Shown here one piece after another: positions 24,116 through 32,412 of a stretch of 64,000 nt of DNA (its first letter is position 1; each line of letters opens with the position of its first letter). This DNA is from UBA7374 sp049890275 (lineage in GTDB: Bacteria; Verrucomicrobiota; Verrucomicrobiia; Opitutales; Coraliomargaritaceae): positions 62,001 through 126,000 of the forward strand of contig JBMHBT010000006.1 of the NCBI GenBank assembly GCA_049890275.1, given 5' to 3'. The position numbers were made by a program, and so were the translations under genes. Below the pieces are notes generated by a model. That model ran no database searches. It worked only from the letters and a program-made list of their open reading frames with translations, and had not been told where the DNA came from.

Positions 24116-25399
24116 TTATTCTGTCAGTTGGATCGTTTTTGGTTCGGTCTGTACAGCGGACTCGAAATTTTTGGATGTGGGTACGAGTTCGAGAGTGAGT
24201 TGTTCGCGGAGGTTGGGTTCGATCTCGGAGTTGAGGAGCCATTCTCTGGCGTTTTGTGGGTCGCTGAGGGACCAGGTTTGAATGGTTTGTGTGAGCCAGT
24301 TGCTGCGGGTTTCGGGGTCGTCAATAACGTTGGTCCATTCGGCCACGGCGGCGGGTTCGTATTCGATCATAGCGGTGGCGAATCCGACGATGGCGGCATC
24401 GCGGGCGGGTCCGGGGTCGGCTTGGCCGAGCCAATTAGAGGCGGCGATGGAATCGCTCTGGCTCCATTCTTCGAGGAGTGTGCTGTTGAGGTCGTTGCGG
24501 TAGAGTGCGCTGTTTTCGGGGCTGAGGTTGAATAGCCAATTGGCTGCGAGGTAGGGGTCTTGTTGGGTGAGGCTGCGGAGGTAGGTTTGGACGGCGTCGG
24601 GTGTGGTGTTGGCGGCATCGATTTGGCGGAGGTAGTTTTCGGCGGCCTGGGGGTCGGATTGTGCCCATTGTGCGATACTGCGGTTGAGGAGTTCGGGGTG
24701 GTCCTGCTCGATGGCTTCGCTGAAGGCCCATTGTGCTGCGCGGAAGGGATCGGTTTGGACGAGGGTGTCGACCAGAGCGGTAGCGGCGCTGCGGCGGATG
24801 GGGCCACCGGGCATACGGTTGACCCAAGCGGTTGCAGCTTCGGGGCGGGTGGTGGCCCAGTTGCGGATGAGTGCGTTGGTGGCGGTGCTTTTACCGGGGT
24901 CGTTGGCCATGCCTTCGATCCAGTCGGCGGCGGCTAGCGGGTCGTTTTGGCTCCAGAGGGAAATACCGAGGTGGAGGCTCTCTCCCCGGGCGATGCCGGT
25001 GGCGTTTTCTTCCAGCCAGAGGAGTGCGGCGGGTGAGTCGTCAGCGGCCCAAAGGGCGACGACTTCGAGCATGCCCCGGAGCCGGTCGCCGGGGGCGGCA
25101 TCGCTCAGGATCCACTGCAGGGTGGCCTGGGGGTCGGTAGCGGCGCGCTCGCGGATTTCCTCGAGGAAGGCGTCGTTGATCTCTTCGTTCTGATTGATTT
25201 CTTCTACCGGAAGGGCGAGCTGGGTACGGGGTTCCGTTGTGGGTAGCGTTTCTTCTTCGTTGACTGGGTTGCGAATGAGGCTCCAGACGCGGGTGAAGTC
25301 CTGATAGGTTTGCAGGAGGCTATCGCTATAGGGGAGCAAAGTGAGGGCGAACAGACCGACAACGAGTAGGAGCCAAAGGGTTTTGAAGAGCCAGCGCAT
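24116..25399 (-). CDS. membrane-anchored tryptophan-repeat (alpha-solenoid-like) protein
   Basis: 427 residues. An N-terminal anchor or signal (RWLFKTLWLLLVVGLFALTLLPY, about residues 2-24) is followed by an acidic spacer and then about nine degenerate repeats of roughly 30-35 residues with the pattern W-(A/S)-x-x-D-P-x-A-A-x-x-W-(L/I/V). Examples are LWSQNDPLAAADWIEGM, WAQSDPQAAENYL, LTQQDPYLAANWLFNL and WSLSDPQNAREWLLNS. This periodicity suggests a helical solenoid used as a protein-binding scaffold in the periplasm. No named family was recognised. The ATG at 25399 lies 5 bp after the tatD stop; a TTG at 25408 would overlap tatD. Confidence 0.6.
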   Translation of the reverse strand: MRWLFKTLWLLLVVGLFALTLLPYSDSLLQTYQDFTRVWSLIRNPVNEEETLPTTEPRTQLALPVEEINQNEEINDAFLEEIRERAATDPQATLQWILSDAAPGDRLRGMLEVVALWAADDSPAALLWLEENATGIARGESLHLGISLWSQNDPLAAADWIEGMANDPGKSTATNALIRNWATTRPEAATAWVNRMPGGPIRRSAATALVDTLVQTDPFRAAQWAFSEAIEQDHPELLNRSIAQWAQSDPQAAENYLRQIDAANTTPDAVQTYLRSLTQQDPYLAANWLFNLSPENSALYRNDLNSTLLEEWSQSDSIAASNWLGQADPGPARDAAIVGFATAMIEYEPAAVAEWTNVIDDPETRSNWLTQTIQTWSLSDPQNAREWLLNSEIEPNLREQLTLELVPTSKNFESAVQTEPKTIQLTE

Positions 25400-25404
25400 G
25401 GGAA

Positions 25405-26202
25405 TCAATTGAGTCGGAAGAAGTGGCGGGTATTGCGGGTGGTTTGTGCGGCGAGTTCCTCGGGGGCCAGCCCGAGGCAGTCGGCTGCGCGTTGGGCGAT
25501 GGCGGCGAGATAAGCGGGCTCGTTGGCCTGACCGCGATGGGGCTCGGGGGCGAGGTAGGGGCAGTCGGTCTCTAGGAGGAGGCGATCGGCTCCCTGGGCG
25601 ATGAGGGCTTGGCGGACGGGCTCGGCGCTTTTGTAGGTGAGGATGCCGGTGAAGGAGGCGCGACCGCCGCGCTGGTGGATGCGTTGGATTTCTTCGGGGC
25701 CGTAGCTAAAGCAGTGGAAGACGATATTTTTCCAGTCGATGCCGGATGCATCGATGTGGCGGAAGGTATCTTCAAAGGCGTCGCGACTGTGGATGATGAC
25801 GGGGCAGTCGAGTTCGCGGGCGAGGGAGAGTTGTTGGGTGAAGGCGGCTTCCTGATGGAGAATGGTCTGGCCGGCGGCGACGGGGTCTTTGGGGAGGTGA
25901 AAGTAGTCGAGGCCGATTTCGCCCAGTGCGACCGGAGCTTGCGGGGGCATAAAGAAGGGGCTGATGAGGCGGACGGCGTCGGCCCATTCGGGGTCGACGT
26001 AGCAGGGGTGGAGGCCAACTGTGTAGTGAATGCGATTGGGGTGGGCGGCCGCCATTTCCCGATAGGGAACCCAGTCTTTGGGTGAGGTACCGACGGTGAT
26101 ATATTCGTTCACTCCGGCGTCTTCGGCTCTTTGGAGGACGGGTTGCAGGGTTTGGTCGTCGCGGAAGCCGAGGAGGTGGCAGTGACTGTCAATTAATTCC
26201 AT
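25405..26202 (-). CDS. tatD: TatD family metal-dependent hydrolase (DNase)
   Basis: A 265-residue TIM-barrel metallohydrolase of the TatD/YcfH family, implicated in DNA degradation or repair and RNA quality control. Metal ligands are the N-terminal DSHCHL motif, the glutamate of ALGEIGLDY, PVIIHSRDA, VFHCFS and the C-terminal LLLETDCPYL. The ATG at 26202 (MELIDSHCHL) is chosen; longer in-frame starts to 26400 run into repeat-like non-coding sequence. It is followed at once by the solenoid gene, so the two are probably one transcript. Confidence 0.9.
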   Translation of the reverse strand: MELIDSHCHLLGFRDDQTLQPVLQRAEDAGVNEYITVGTSPKDWVPYREMAAAHPNRIHYTVGLHPCYVDPEWADAVRLISPFFMPPQAPVALGEIGLDYFHLPKDPVAAGQTILHQEAAFTQQLSLARELDCPVIIHSRDAFEDTFRHIDASGIDWKNIVFHCFSYGPEEIQRIHQRGGRASFTGILTYKSAEPVRQALIAQGADRLLLETDCPYLAPEPHRGQANEPAYLAAIAQRAADCLGLAPEELAAQTTRNTRHFFRLN

Positions 26203-26444
26203 GTAGTGGGAGTGAGAGTGGGTTTTAGCCACGGATGGGCGCGGATAAGAGCGGATAGGTGAGGAATGTGAGTGAATAATTGTGCACGGATCTCTTTTCT
26301 TAGTCAGATCTGGGATGGATAATTGTAGGGGTGCAGTTTGCGGGAAAGGAATGAAGTAGAAAAGAGGAAAGTGCTTGAGCCTTCGGCGGGGGCGTTTCAA
26401 CTTGATCGGCGTGGATGGTGTATTGCCGTCCTGTTTTTATCGAT
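26203..26444. repeat. gene-free divergent spacer with repeat remnant
   Basis: 242 bp between tatD (minus) and trxB (plus). It holds AGCCACGGATGGGCGCGGAT (26226-26245), the inverse of the 22425-22444 sequence, followed by the related AAGAGCGGATAGG. It should also contain both promoters, but no convincing -35/-10 pair could be picked. Confidence 0.55.
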
Positions 26445-27371
26445 ATGGAAGATGTAATCATACTTGGAACCGGTTGCGCGGGTTTGACCGCAGCCATTTA
26501 CACGGGCCGTGCCCAATTAAATCCGCTCGTTTTGGAGGGCACGCAACCGGGTGGTCAATTAACGACGACTTCCGAGGTGGAGAATTTCCCGGGTTTTCCA
26601 GAGGGAATCGACGGCTTTACGATGATGGACAATCTACGCAAGCAGGCGGCTCGTTTTGGGGCTCGCTATGAGCATGCCAAGGTGGATCGGGTCGAGTTGA
26701 TCGAAGGTGGCAAGCGCCTGATTTGCGGGGATAAAAGCTATGAAGCAAAGGTGGTGATCATCGCGACCGGAGCACGCCCGCGCTTATTGGGGATTCCCGG
26801 TGAGAAGGAAATGTTTGGAGGCAAAGGGGTCACTACTTGTGCGACCTGCGATGGTGCTTTTTACCGCGATATGGAGGTTGTTGTCGTGGGTGGCGGTGAC
26901 TCTGCCTGTGAGGAGGCTTTGTTTCTGACTCGTTTTTGTTCGAAGGTGACCTTGATCCACCGCCGGGATGAGCTGCGAGCTTCGCAGATCATGGCGGAGC
27001 GTGCGATTGCACACGAGAAGATTGAGATGGCTTGGAATACTTTGCCTCAGGAAGTGTTGGCCGACGAGAAGGGCTTTGTACGCGGTATGCGGGTGACCGA
27101 TGCTTTGAGCGGGGAAGAGCGGGAAATCTCCTGCAAGGGTGCTTTTATCGCGATTGGTCACATTCCGAATACGGATTTTGTCGATGGTGTTCTGGAGCGC
27201 GATGGGGACGGTTATATCGTGCCTTCTTCGGGCAGTCAGGTGCAGACGGGTCACGAGGGTTTGTATGCGGCCGGGGACTGTGTGGATCATGTTTACCGTC
27301 AGGCGATCACGGCTGCGGGGATGGGTTGCCAGGCGGCGATCGAAGCGGAGCGTTGGTTGGCCGAGCAGTAA
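26445..27371 (+). CDS. trxB: thioredoxin reductase
   Basis: A 308-residue FAD/NADPH flavoprotein that reduces thioredoxin. The FAD motif is IILGTGCAGLTAAIYTGRA, the redox-active disulfide is CATCDG (Cys132 and Cys135), the NADPH motif is VVVVGGGDSACEEALFL and the C-terminal FAD motif is GLYAAGDCVDH. The start at 26445 (MEDVIILG) puts the cysteines close to the numbering of the E. coli enzyme; an ATG at 26415 would add ten residues. The usual GSGPAG is GTGCAG here. pdxH follows 18 bp downstream. Confidence 0.94.
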   Translation: MEDVIILGTGCAGLTAAIYTGRAQLNPLVLEGTQPGGQLTTTSEVENFPGFPEGIDGFTMMDNLRKQAARFGARYEHAKVDRVELIEGGKRLICGDKSYEAKVVIIATGARPRLLGIPGEKEMFGGKGVTTCATCDGAFYRDMEVVVVGGGDSACEEALFLTRFCSKVTLIHRRDELRASQIMAERAIAHEKIEMAWNTLPQEVLADEKGFVRGMRVTDALSGEEREISCKGAFIAIGHIPNTDFVDGVLERDGDGYIVPSSGSQVQTGHEGLYAAGDCVDHVYRQAITAAGMGCQAAIEAERWLAEQ

Positions 27372-27389
27372 TTGATAGGGGCGGTGCAT

Positions 27390-28028
27390 ATGGATCTTTC
27401 GGAACTCAGGCAAAGCTACACAAAGGGTCGTTTCAGCGAGTCGGATTTGCTGGAGTCGCCTTTTGCGCAGTTTGAGAAGTGGTTTCGTGAGGCGGAGGCG
27501 GCACAACTGGAAGAGCCGAATGCGATGTGTCTGGCCACGGCGACGCCGGAAGGGCAGCCTTCGACGCGGATTGTTTTGCTGAAGGGTTTTTCGGAGCGGG
27601 GGCTGGTTTTTTACACGAATTATGAGAGCGGCAAGGCGGGCGATCTGGAGGTGAATCCGCAGGCGGCGGTGAATTTTCTTTGGTTGCCTTTACAGCGGCA
27701 GGTGAATGTGACCGGTCGTGTGGAGCGAATCTCGAAGGAAGAATCGCTGGCGTATTTTGTCTCTCGTCCGTTGGATAGCCGACTCGGAGCGTGGACTTCA
27801 CCGCAGAGTCAGGTGATCGAGTCGCGTGCATTTCTGGAAGAGAAGTTGGCGGCGATGCAGGCGCGTTTTGGTGAGGGCGAGATTCCTTTGCCGGACAATT
27901 GGGGGGGCTATCGTTTGGTACCGGAGCGTTTTGAATTTTGGCAGGGGCGTCCGAGTCGCCTGCATGATCGTTTTCGTTTTCATCGGAATGACGCGGGCGC
28001 GTGGGAGCCCGTGCGTCTGGCGCCCTAG
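27390..28028 (+). CDS. pdxH: pyridoxamine 5'-phosphate oxidase
   Basis: A 212-residue FMN enzyme that oxidises pyridoxine or pyridoxamine 5'-phosphate to PLP. Family segments: ATPEGQPSTRIVLLKGF, FYTNYESGKAGDLEVNP, NVTGRVERI and the C-terminal signature WGGYRLVPERFEFWQGRPSR. Length is typical (about 210-220). The ATG at 27390 follows trxB by 18 bp, and the PHP gene begins 3 bp after its stop, indicating a trxB-pdxH-PHP operon. It completes the B6 route with pdxJ at 17.8 kb. Confidence 0.95.
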   Translation: MDLSELRQSYTKGRFSESDLLESPFAQFEKWFREAEAAQLEEPNAMCLATATPEGQPSTRIVLLKGFSERGLVFYTNYESGKAGDLEVNPQAAVNFLWLPLQRQVNVTGRVERISKEESLAYFVSRPLDSRLGAWTSPQSQVIESRAFLEEKLAAMQARFGEGEIPLPDNWGGYRLVPERFEFWQGRPSRLHDRFRFHRNDAGAWEPVRLAP

Positions 28029-28031
28029 GTG

Positions 28032-28889
28032 ATGCGGGTGGATTGCCACATGCACACGCCGCTTTGCGGGCATGCAGTGGGCGCACCGCTGGAGTATGCC
28101 TTTGTGGCACTGGAAAGGGGTATCGATCTGATTACCATCACTTGTCACATTCCGATGGAGTGGGAGGCGTTCGGGCAGGAGGGGATTCGTATGCCATTAT
28201 CGGCGTTGGATGGCTATATTGCGCTGGTGGAGGATACGGCCGAGAAGGCGCGGGCTTTTGGCGTGGAGGTTTTGTGTGGGATTGAGGCGGAGGTCTTTCC
28301 GGACCTAGGACACATGGAGAGTATGGATGCGGTGTTGGCCTGGCACAAATGGGATTTCGTACTGGGCTCCTTGCACGCGCAGTGCAGGAGCTATTTGCTT
28401 TGGCTGAAGGAGAACAAAGTGAAGACAGATGCGGGGAAGATTGATTGTTACTTTCGCCATTTAATTGATGGGGCGCAGTCGGGGCGTTATAATAGTATGT
28501 CTCACCCGGATGTGATCCGGACCTATGGTGTAGTGGATGCATTTGATCCGGCTGTGCACGAGGGGGTCATCCGCGAGTTTTTGCAGGCTTTAGTCGAATC
28601 GGATGTGTGTATGGAGGTGAACACGAGTGGTTTGAATAAGGGGGATTTTGAAGTGCATCCGGATCCGTTGATTCTGGATTGGGCGGCGGAAATGGGAGTG
28701 AAGTTGACGATGGGTTCGGATTCGCATCATCCACACTCGGTGGGCCAGCATTTTGACACGGTTTTACCGCTGCTTGGTGAGAAGGGTTTTCGGGATCTCT
28801 ACTACCACCGTCAAGGCAAGCGGATCCGCATCGATTTACCGGAGAGTTTGTCAAAAGACAGTTCGATGGGGACGATGGATCGACTGTAA
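28032..28889 (+). CDS. PHP-domain histidinol-phosphatase-like phosphoesterase
   Basis: A 285-residue polymerase-and-histidinol-phosphatase (PHP) protein. Metal ligands are visible in VDCHMHTPLCGHA, CGIEAEVFP, SLHAQ, SHPDVIRTYG, MEVNTSG and GSDSHHPHSVG. The closest named relatives are HisJ-type (HisK) histidinol phosphatases, which dephosphorylate histidinol phosphate in histidine synthesis; hisF is also in this window but 20 kb away. A broader phosphoesterase role is possible. ATG at 28032, with GTG at 28029 as an alternative. Confidence 0.8.
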   Translation: MRVDCHMHTPLCGHAVGAPLEYAFVALERGIDLITITCHIPMEWEAFGQEGIRMPLSALDGYIALVEDTAEKARAFGVEVLCGIEAEVFPDLGHMESMDAVLAWHKWDFVLGSLHAQCRSYLLWLKENKVKTDAGKIDCYFRHLIDGAQSGRYNSMSHPDVIRTYGVVDAFDPAVHEGVIREFLQALVESDVCMEVNTSGLNKGDFEVHPDPLILDWAAEMGVKLTMGSDSHHPHSVGQHFDTVLPLLGEKGFRDLYYHRQGKRIRIDLPESLSKDSSMGTMDRL

Positions 28890-28944
28890 TGATCCGACAT
28901 GGCGCTTGCCAGTGTGCCAACTGCGGTTTTGTTATGGAAGCATC

Positions 28945-30210
28945 ATGTCTGAAACGAACCCAAAGAGTTTTCTCGAAGCATCGTCTGCACGGGCGATTGC
29001 GGACTCGTATGGCACGCCGGTCTATGTCTATGACAGCGGAACTCTGCTAGCGAATGCCCGGGCGGCACTGGCTTTTCCAAATGCCTATGGTTTGACTGTG
29101 CGCTATGCGATGAAGGCGGCACCGAACGGTGCTATTTTACGGCTTTTCCGTGAAGCGGGCTTACAGATTGATGCGAGTTCGGGTTACGAGGCGCGCCGGG
29201 CGATGGCGGCTGGTTTTTCAGGTGAGGCGATTAGCCTGAGCAGCCAAGAGTTACCGAAGGATTTTGCGGAACTGCACCGCTCGGGGGTAGCGATCAATGC
29301 CTGTTCGCTGCATCAGTTGGAGCGGTTTGGGGAGGCTTTTCCGAAGGGCTCGGTCGGCTTGCGTTTTAACCCGGGTGCCGGTTCGGGAGGGAACAACCGG
29401 ACCAATGTGGGTGGTCCTTCTTCTAGTTTCGGGATTTGGCATGAATGGATTGAGCGGGTTCGCGCGATCGTAGCCCGCTACGAGTTGAAGGTGGTGCGGA
29501 TTCACACACATATTGGTTCGGGGAGTGATCCGGAGGTCTGGCAAAAGGTGTCGAGTATGAGTCTGGATTTGGTGCGCGAGTTTGAAGAGGTGGTTACTTT
29601 GAATCTGGGTGGTGGCTACAAGGTGGCGCGGATGCCGGGTGAAACCGGTACGGACCTGCAGGCCTGTGGTGGGCCGGTAGCGGAAAAGTTTCGCGCTTTC
29701 GCAGCGGAGACGGGGCGCGAGATTCATTTGGAGATCGAGCCGGGTACTTTTCTTCTGGCCAATGCTTCGAGTTTGCTGGCACGGGTGCAGGATACGGCAT
29801 CGACCGGAGAAGGGGGCTACGAATTTCTCAAACTGGACGCGGGGATGACGGAGATTCTGCGGCCCTCGCTGTATGGTGCCCAGCACCCGATCCGGATTTT
29901 TCAGCAATCTCCGGTAGCCGGTACCTGTGCTTATGTGGTGGCGGGGCATTGCTGTGAGTCGGGAGATCTATTGACTCCAGCGCCGGGAGATCCGGAGTTG
30001 CTGGCACCGAGGGAGTTGCCGCTAACGGGGATTGGTGATCTCTGTGCGATAGATGGAGCGGGCGCTTATTGTTCGGCGATGTCGGCAAAGCACTATAATT
30101 CGTATCCGGAAGTGGCGGAGGTTCTCATGGACGAAGCGGGGCAGCCGCAGTTGATTCGTCGGCGCCAGGATCCGGAGGCATTGTGGGCCGATGAGTTGCC
30201 TGTGGGCTGA
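28945..30210 (+). CDS. lysA: diaminopimelate decarboxylase
   Basis: A 421-residue fold-III PLP decarboxylase that makes lysine from meso-diaminopimelate. The PLP lysine is in VRYAMKAAPNG, followed by LQIDASSGYEARRA, RIHTHIGSGSDPEVW, LNLGGGYKV, LEIEPGTFLLANA and CESGDLLTPAPG, with GAGAYCSAMSAKHYNS at the C-terminal active site. A GGAAG ribosome site precedes the ATG at 28945; longer in-frame starts would overlap the PHP gene. Related ornithine or carboxynorspermidine decarboxylases share the fold, so substrate assignment is likely but not certain. Confidence 0.85.
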   Translation: MSETNPKSFLEASSARAIADSYGTPVYVYDSGTLLANARAALAFPNAYGLTVRYAMKAAPNGAILRLFREAGLQIDASSGYEARRAMAAGFSGEAISLSSQELPKDFAELHRSGVAINACSLHQLERFGEAFPKGSVGLRFNPGAGSGGNNRTNVGGPSSSFGIWHEWIERVRAIVARYELKVVRIHTHIGSGSDPEVWQKVSSMSLDLVREFEEVVTLNLGGGYKVARMPGETGTDLQACGGPVAEKFRAFAAETGREIHLEIEPGTFLLANASSLLARVQDTASTGEGGYEFLKLDAGMTEILRPSLYGAQHPIRIFQQSPVAGTCAYVVAGHCCESGDLLTPAPGDPELLAPRELPLTGIGDLCAIDGAGAYCSAMSAKHYNSYPEVAEVLMDEAGQPQLIRRRQDPEALWADELPVG

Positions 30211-30284
30211 GCGGCTTTTCCGACTTGCCAATTCCGTCTGGTTTCCTGATTTTCTGGGGTCATACCCTTGCCCCTTTTTATAAT

Positions 30285-30557
30285 ATGTCATCCGAGCACG
30301 CTGCCTCGTATCGCCGCTCCTGTCTGCGGGTTACCTTAGTCCTATTATCCATTTGGTTCGCTGTGAGCTTTTGCTGTAGTATTCTGCTGCGTGACTGGCT
30401 GGATGTAAATTTGCCTGCGGTGGGTCATGCTCCCTTTGGGTTCTGGATGGCGCAACAGGGCTCAATTATTTGCTTTGTTCTTTTGCTGATTGCCTATGCC
30501 GTGTTGATCAACCGTTTGGATCGAAAATACGGTTACGATAAGGAGGGTGCTTCGTGA
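30285..30557 (+). CDS. sodium:solute symporter small subunit (DUF4212)
   Basis: A 90-residue protein with two membrane helices (CLRVTLVLLSIWFAVSFCCSILL and ICFVLLLIAYAVLI) separated by FGFWMAQQGS and ending RLDRKYGYDKEG. These are the hallmarks of the DUF4212 small partner of a sodium:solute symporter. Its stop overlaps the GTG start of the large subunit by 4 bp, so the two are translationally coupled. A TTG at 30225 would add twenty atypical residues. Confidence 0.9.
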   Translation: MSSEHAASYRRSCLRVTLVLLSIWFAVSFCCSILLRDWLDVNLPAVGHAPFGFWMAQQGSIICFVLLLIAYAVLINRLDRKYGYDKEGAS

Positions 30558-32389
30558 TTTCGCAAAATCTGCTCAATTTTATTTTTATCGGGCTCTCGTT
30601 TGCTCTCTACATCACGATTGCCTTTCGTTCACGGGCCGGTTCGACGAAGGAGTACTACACGGCGGGCGGGGGCGTTTCTCCGTTTGCTAATGGGATGGCG
30701 ACGGCGGCGGACTGGATGTCGGCGGCGACCTTTATCTCGATGGCGGGAACCGTGGCGATTAGCGGCTATGATGCTTCCCGTTTCCTCATGGGCTGGACGG
30801 GTGGCTTTGTTTTGCTGACGGTTCTGATGGTCCCTTACCTGAGGAAGTTCAACAAGGCTACGGTGCCGGACTTTATCGGTGATCGTTACTATTCGCGCCT
30901 AGCGCGCGGGGTGGCGGTGGTCTGCGCGATCTTTATTTGCATGACCTACATCATGGGCCAAATGCGTGGGGTCGGGGTGGTTTTTTCGCAGCTTTTTGGG
31001 GTCGGTATTCCGGCGGGTGTGCTGGTGGGAGCGGCTATTGTCTTTATCTACGCAGGACTGGGTGGAATGAAAGGGATCACGTACACACAGGTGGCTCAGT
31101 ACTGCGTGATGGCTTTCGCTTACACCATACCAGCTATATTTATCGCTATGGCGCTGACCGGAAATGTGATTCCGCAGCTCGGCTTGATCGGTCAGTATAC
31201 GGCGGATGGCGAGGCGGTTCCTTTTTTGGATAAGCTCAATCGGATCAATACGGAGTTGGGCTTTCAGGAGTACACTTCGGGTAAGCTCTCGACCATTAAT
31301 ATGTTTTGTATCACTGCGGCCTTGATGTGCGGTACGGCCGGATTGCCCCATGTGATTGTGCGATTCTTTACGGTTAAGAATGTTCGTGCGGTGCGCAAGT
31401 CGGCTTGCTGGACACTGGGTTTTATCGCTGTGATTTACCTGACAGCTCCGACTATTGGAGCGTTTTCTCGCGTCAATTTGATCAGCAAGCTACAGGATAC
31501 GGCTTACGTTGATGCGCCTGATTGGTTTCGGGATTTTGAAAAGACCGGGCAAATGGCCTGGGTGGATAAGAACGGTGATGGCCGTATCCAATACTTTGGC
31601 CCGGGAAAATCGGAAGCGGGTACGTATAGCGTCTTTCAGGGGAAGGGGCCGACTTATCCGGCCTATGATGCGCCGGAGTCGCAGCGTTTGGGTAGCCACG
31701 GTCAACGTTTGCTGGCCAATAAGGCAGATGACTCCAATCCAAACGAATTGTGGTTTGGAAACGATATCATGGTCATGGCGAATCCTTACATGGCGAATCT
31801 ACCGATGTGGGTGACTGCGCTACTGATGGCCGGTTGTATCGCTGCCGCGCTTTCGACAGCAGCGGGTTTGTTACTGGTGCTTTCCACTTCCATTTCCCAT
31901 GACTTGATGAAGAAGATCATCAAGCCGGATCTGAGTGACCGCGAGGAAGTCCTGTATGCCCGTATCGCTTCTTTTGGAGCACTTGCAGTAGCGGCTTACT
32001 TTGGAATCAATCCACCGTCTGCTTTTATCGCCAAGACGGTGGCCTTTGCTTTCGGTCTGGCGGCTTCCTCTTTTTTCCCGACGCTGCTCATGGGCATATT
32101 CTCCTCGCGGGTCAACCGTGCGGGCGGAATCGCCGGGATGGTTGCCGGTATCCTGTTTACCAGTGGATATATCGTCTATTTCCAGTTTCTTGGCGGTACG
32201 AGTGACCAGTTCTTTCTGGGGATCACGCCGGAGGGGATTGGCTTTGTTGGTATGTTGATCAATTTTGCAGTTACGTTTGCGGTGAGTGCTTGTACCGGTC
32301 GTCCCCCGGAGTCAGTCCGTGCGATGGTCGACTCCATCCACATTCCGAATGGGGCCGGATCGGCGAAGGAGCACGACTTTGAGATTTAG
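30554..32389 (+). CDS. sodium:solute symporter large subunit (SSS family)
   Basis: A 611-residue member of the solute:sodium symporter superfamily, of the class that pairs with DUF4212 and is related to acetate permease ActP. More than ten membrane segments are visible, with GGVSPFANGMATAADWMSAA, RYYSRLARGVAVVCAIFICM and ALSTAAGLLLVLSTSISHDL. A large hydrophilic insert (about residues 320-410) contains DKNGDGRI at 338-345, an EF-hand/dockerin-like calcium loop lacking the usual Glu at loop position 12. GTG start. The substrate is probably a carboxylate such as acetate, pyruvate or lactate; acs lies 19 kb away, which is only circumstantial. Confidence 0.88.
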   Translation: MISQNLLNFIFIGLSFALYITIAFRSRAGSTKEYYTAGGGVSPFANGMATAADWMSAATFISMAGTVAISGYDASRFLMGWTGGFVLLTVLMVPYLRKFNKATVPDFIGDRYYSRLARGVAVVCAIFICMTYIMGQMRGVGVVFSQLFGVGIPAGVLVGAAIVFIYAGLGGMKGITYTQVAQYCVMAFAYTIPAIFIAMALTGNVIPQLGLIGQYTADGEAVPFLDKLNRINTELGFQEYTSGKLSTINMFCITAALMCGTAGLPHVIVRFFTVKNVRAVRKSACWTLGFIAVIYLTAPTIGAFSRVNLISKLQDTAYVDAPDWFRDFEKTGQMAWVDKNGDGRIQYFGPGKSEAGTYSVFQGKGPTYPAYDAPESQRLGSHGQRLLANKADDSNPNELWFGNDIMVMANPYMANLPMWVTALLMAGCIAAALSTAAGLLLVLSTSISHDLMKKIIKPDLSDREEVLYARIASFGALAVAAYFGINPPSAFIAKTVAFAFGLAASSFFPTLLMGIFSSRVNRAGGIAGMVAGILFTSGYIVYFQFLGGTSDQFFLGITPEGIGFVGMLINFAVTFAVSACTGRPPESVRAMVDSIHIPNGAGSAKEHDFEI

Positions 32390-32412
32390 CCTGAAACTTT
32401 CAGATGTCCGAT

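Noticed and set aside
24110..24535. plus-strand ORF inside the solenoid gene
   Set aside because: Gly/Glu-rich reading frame produced by the G-rich strand opposite the repeat-coding sequence; the minus-strand gene has an anchor and regular repeats.
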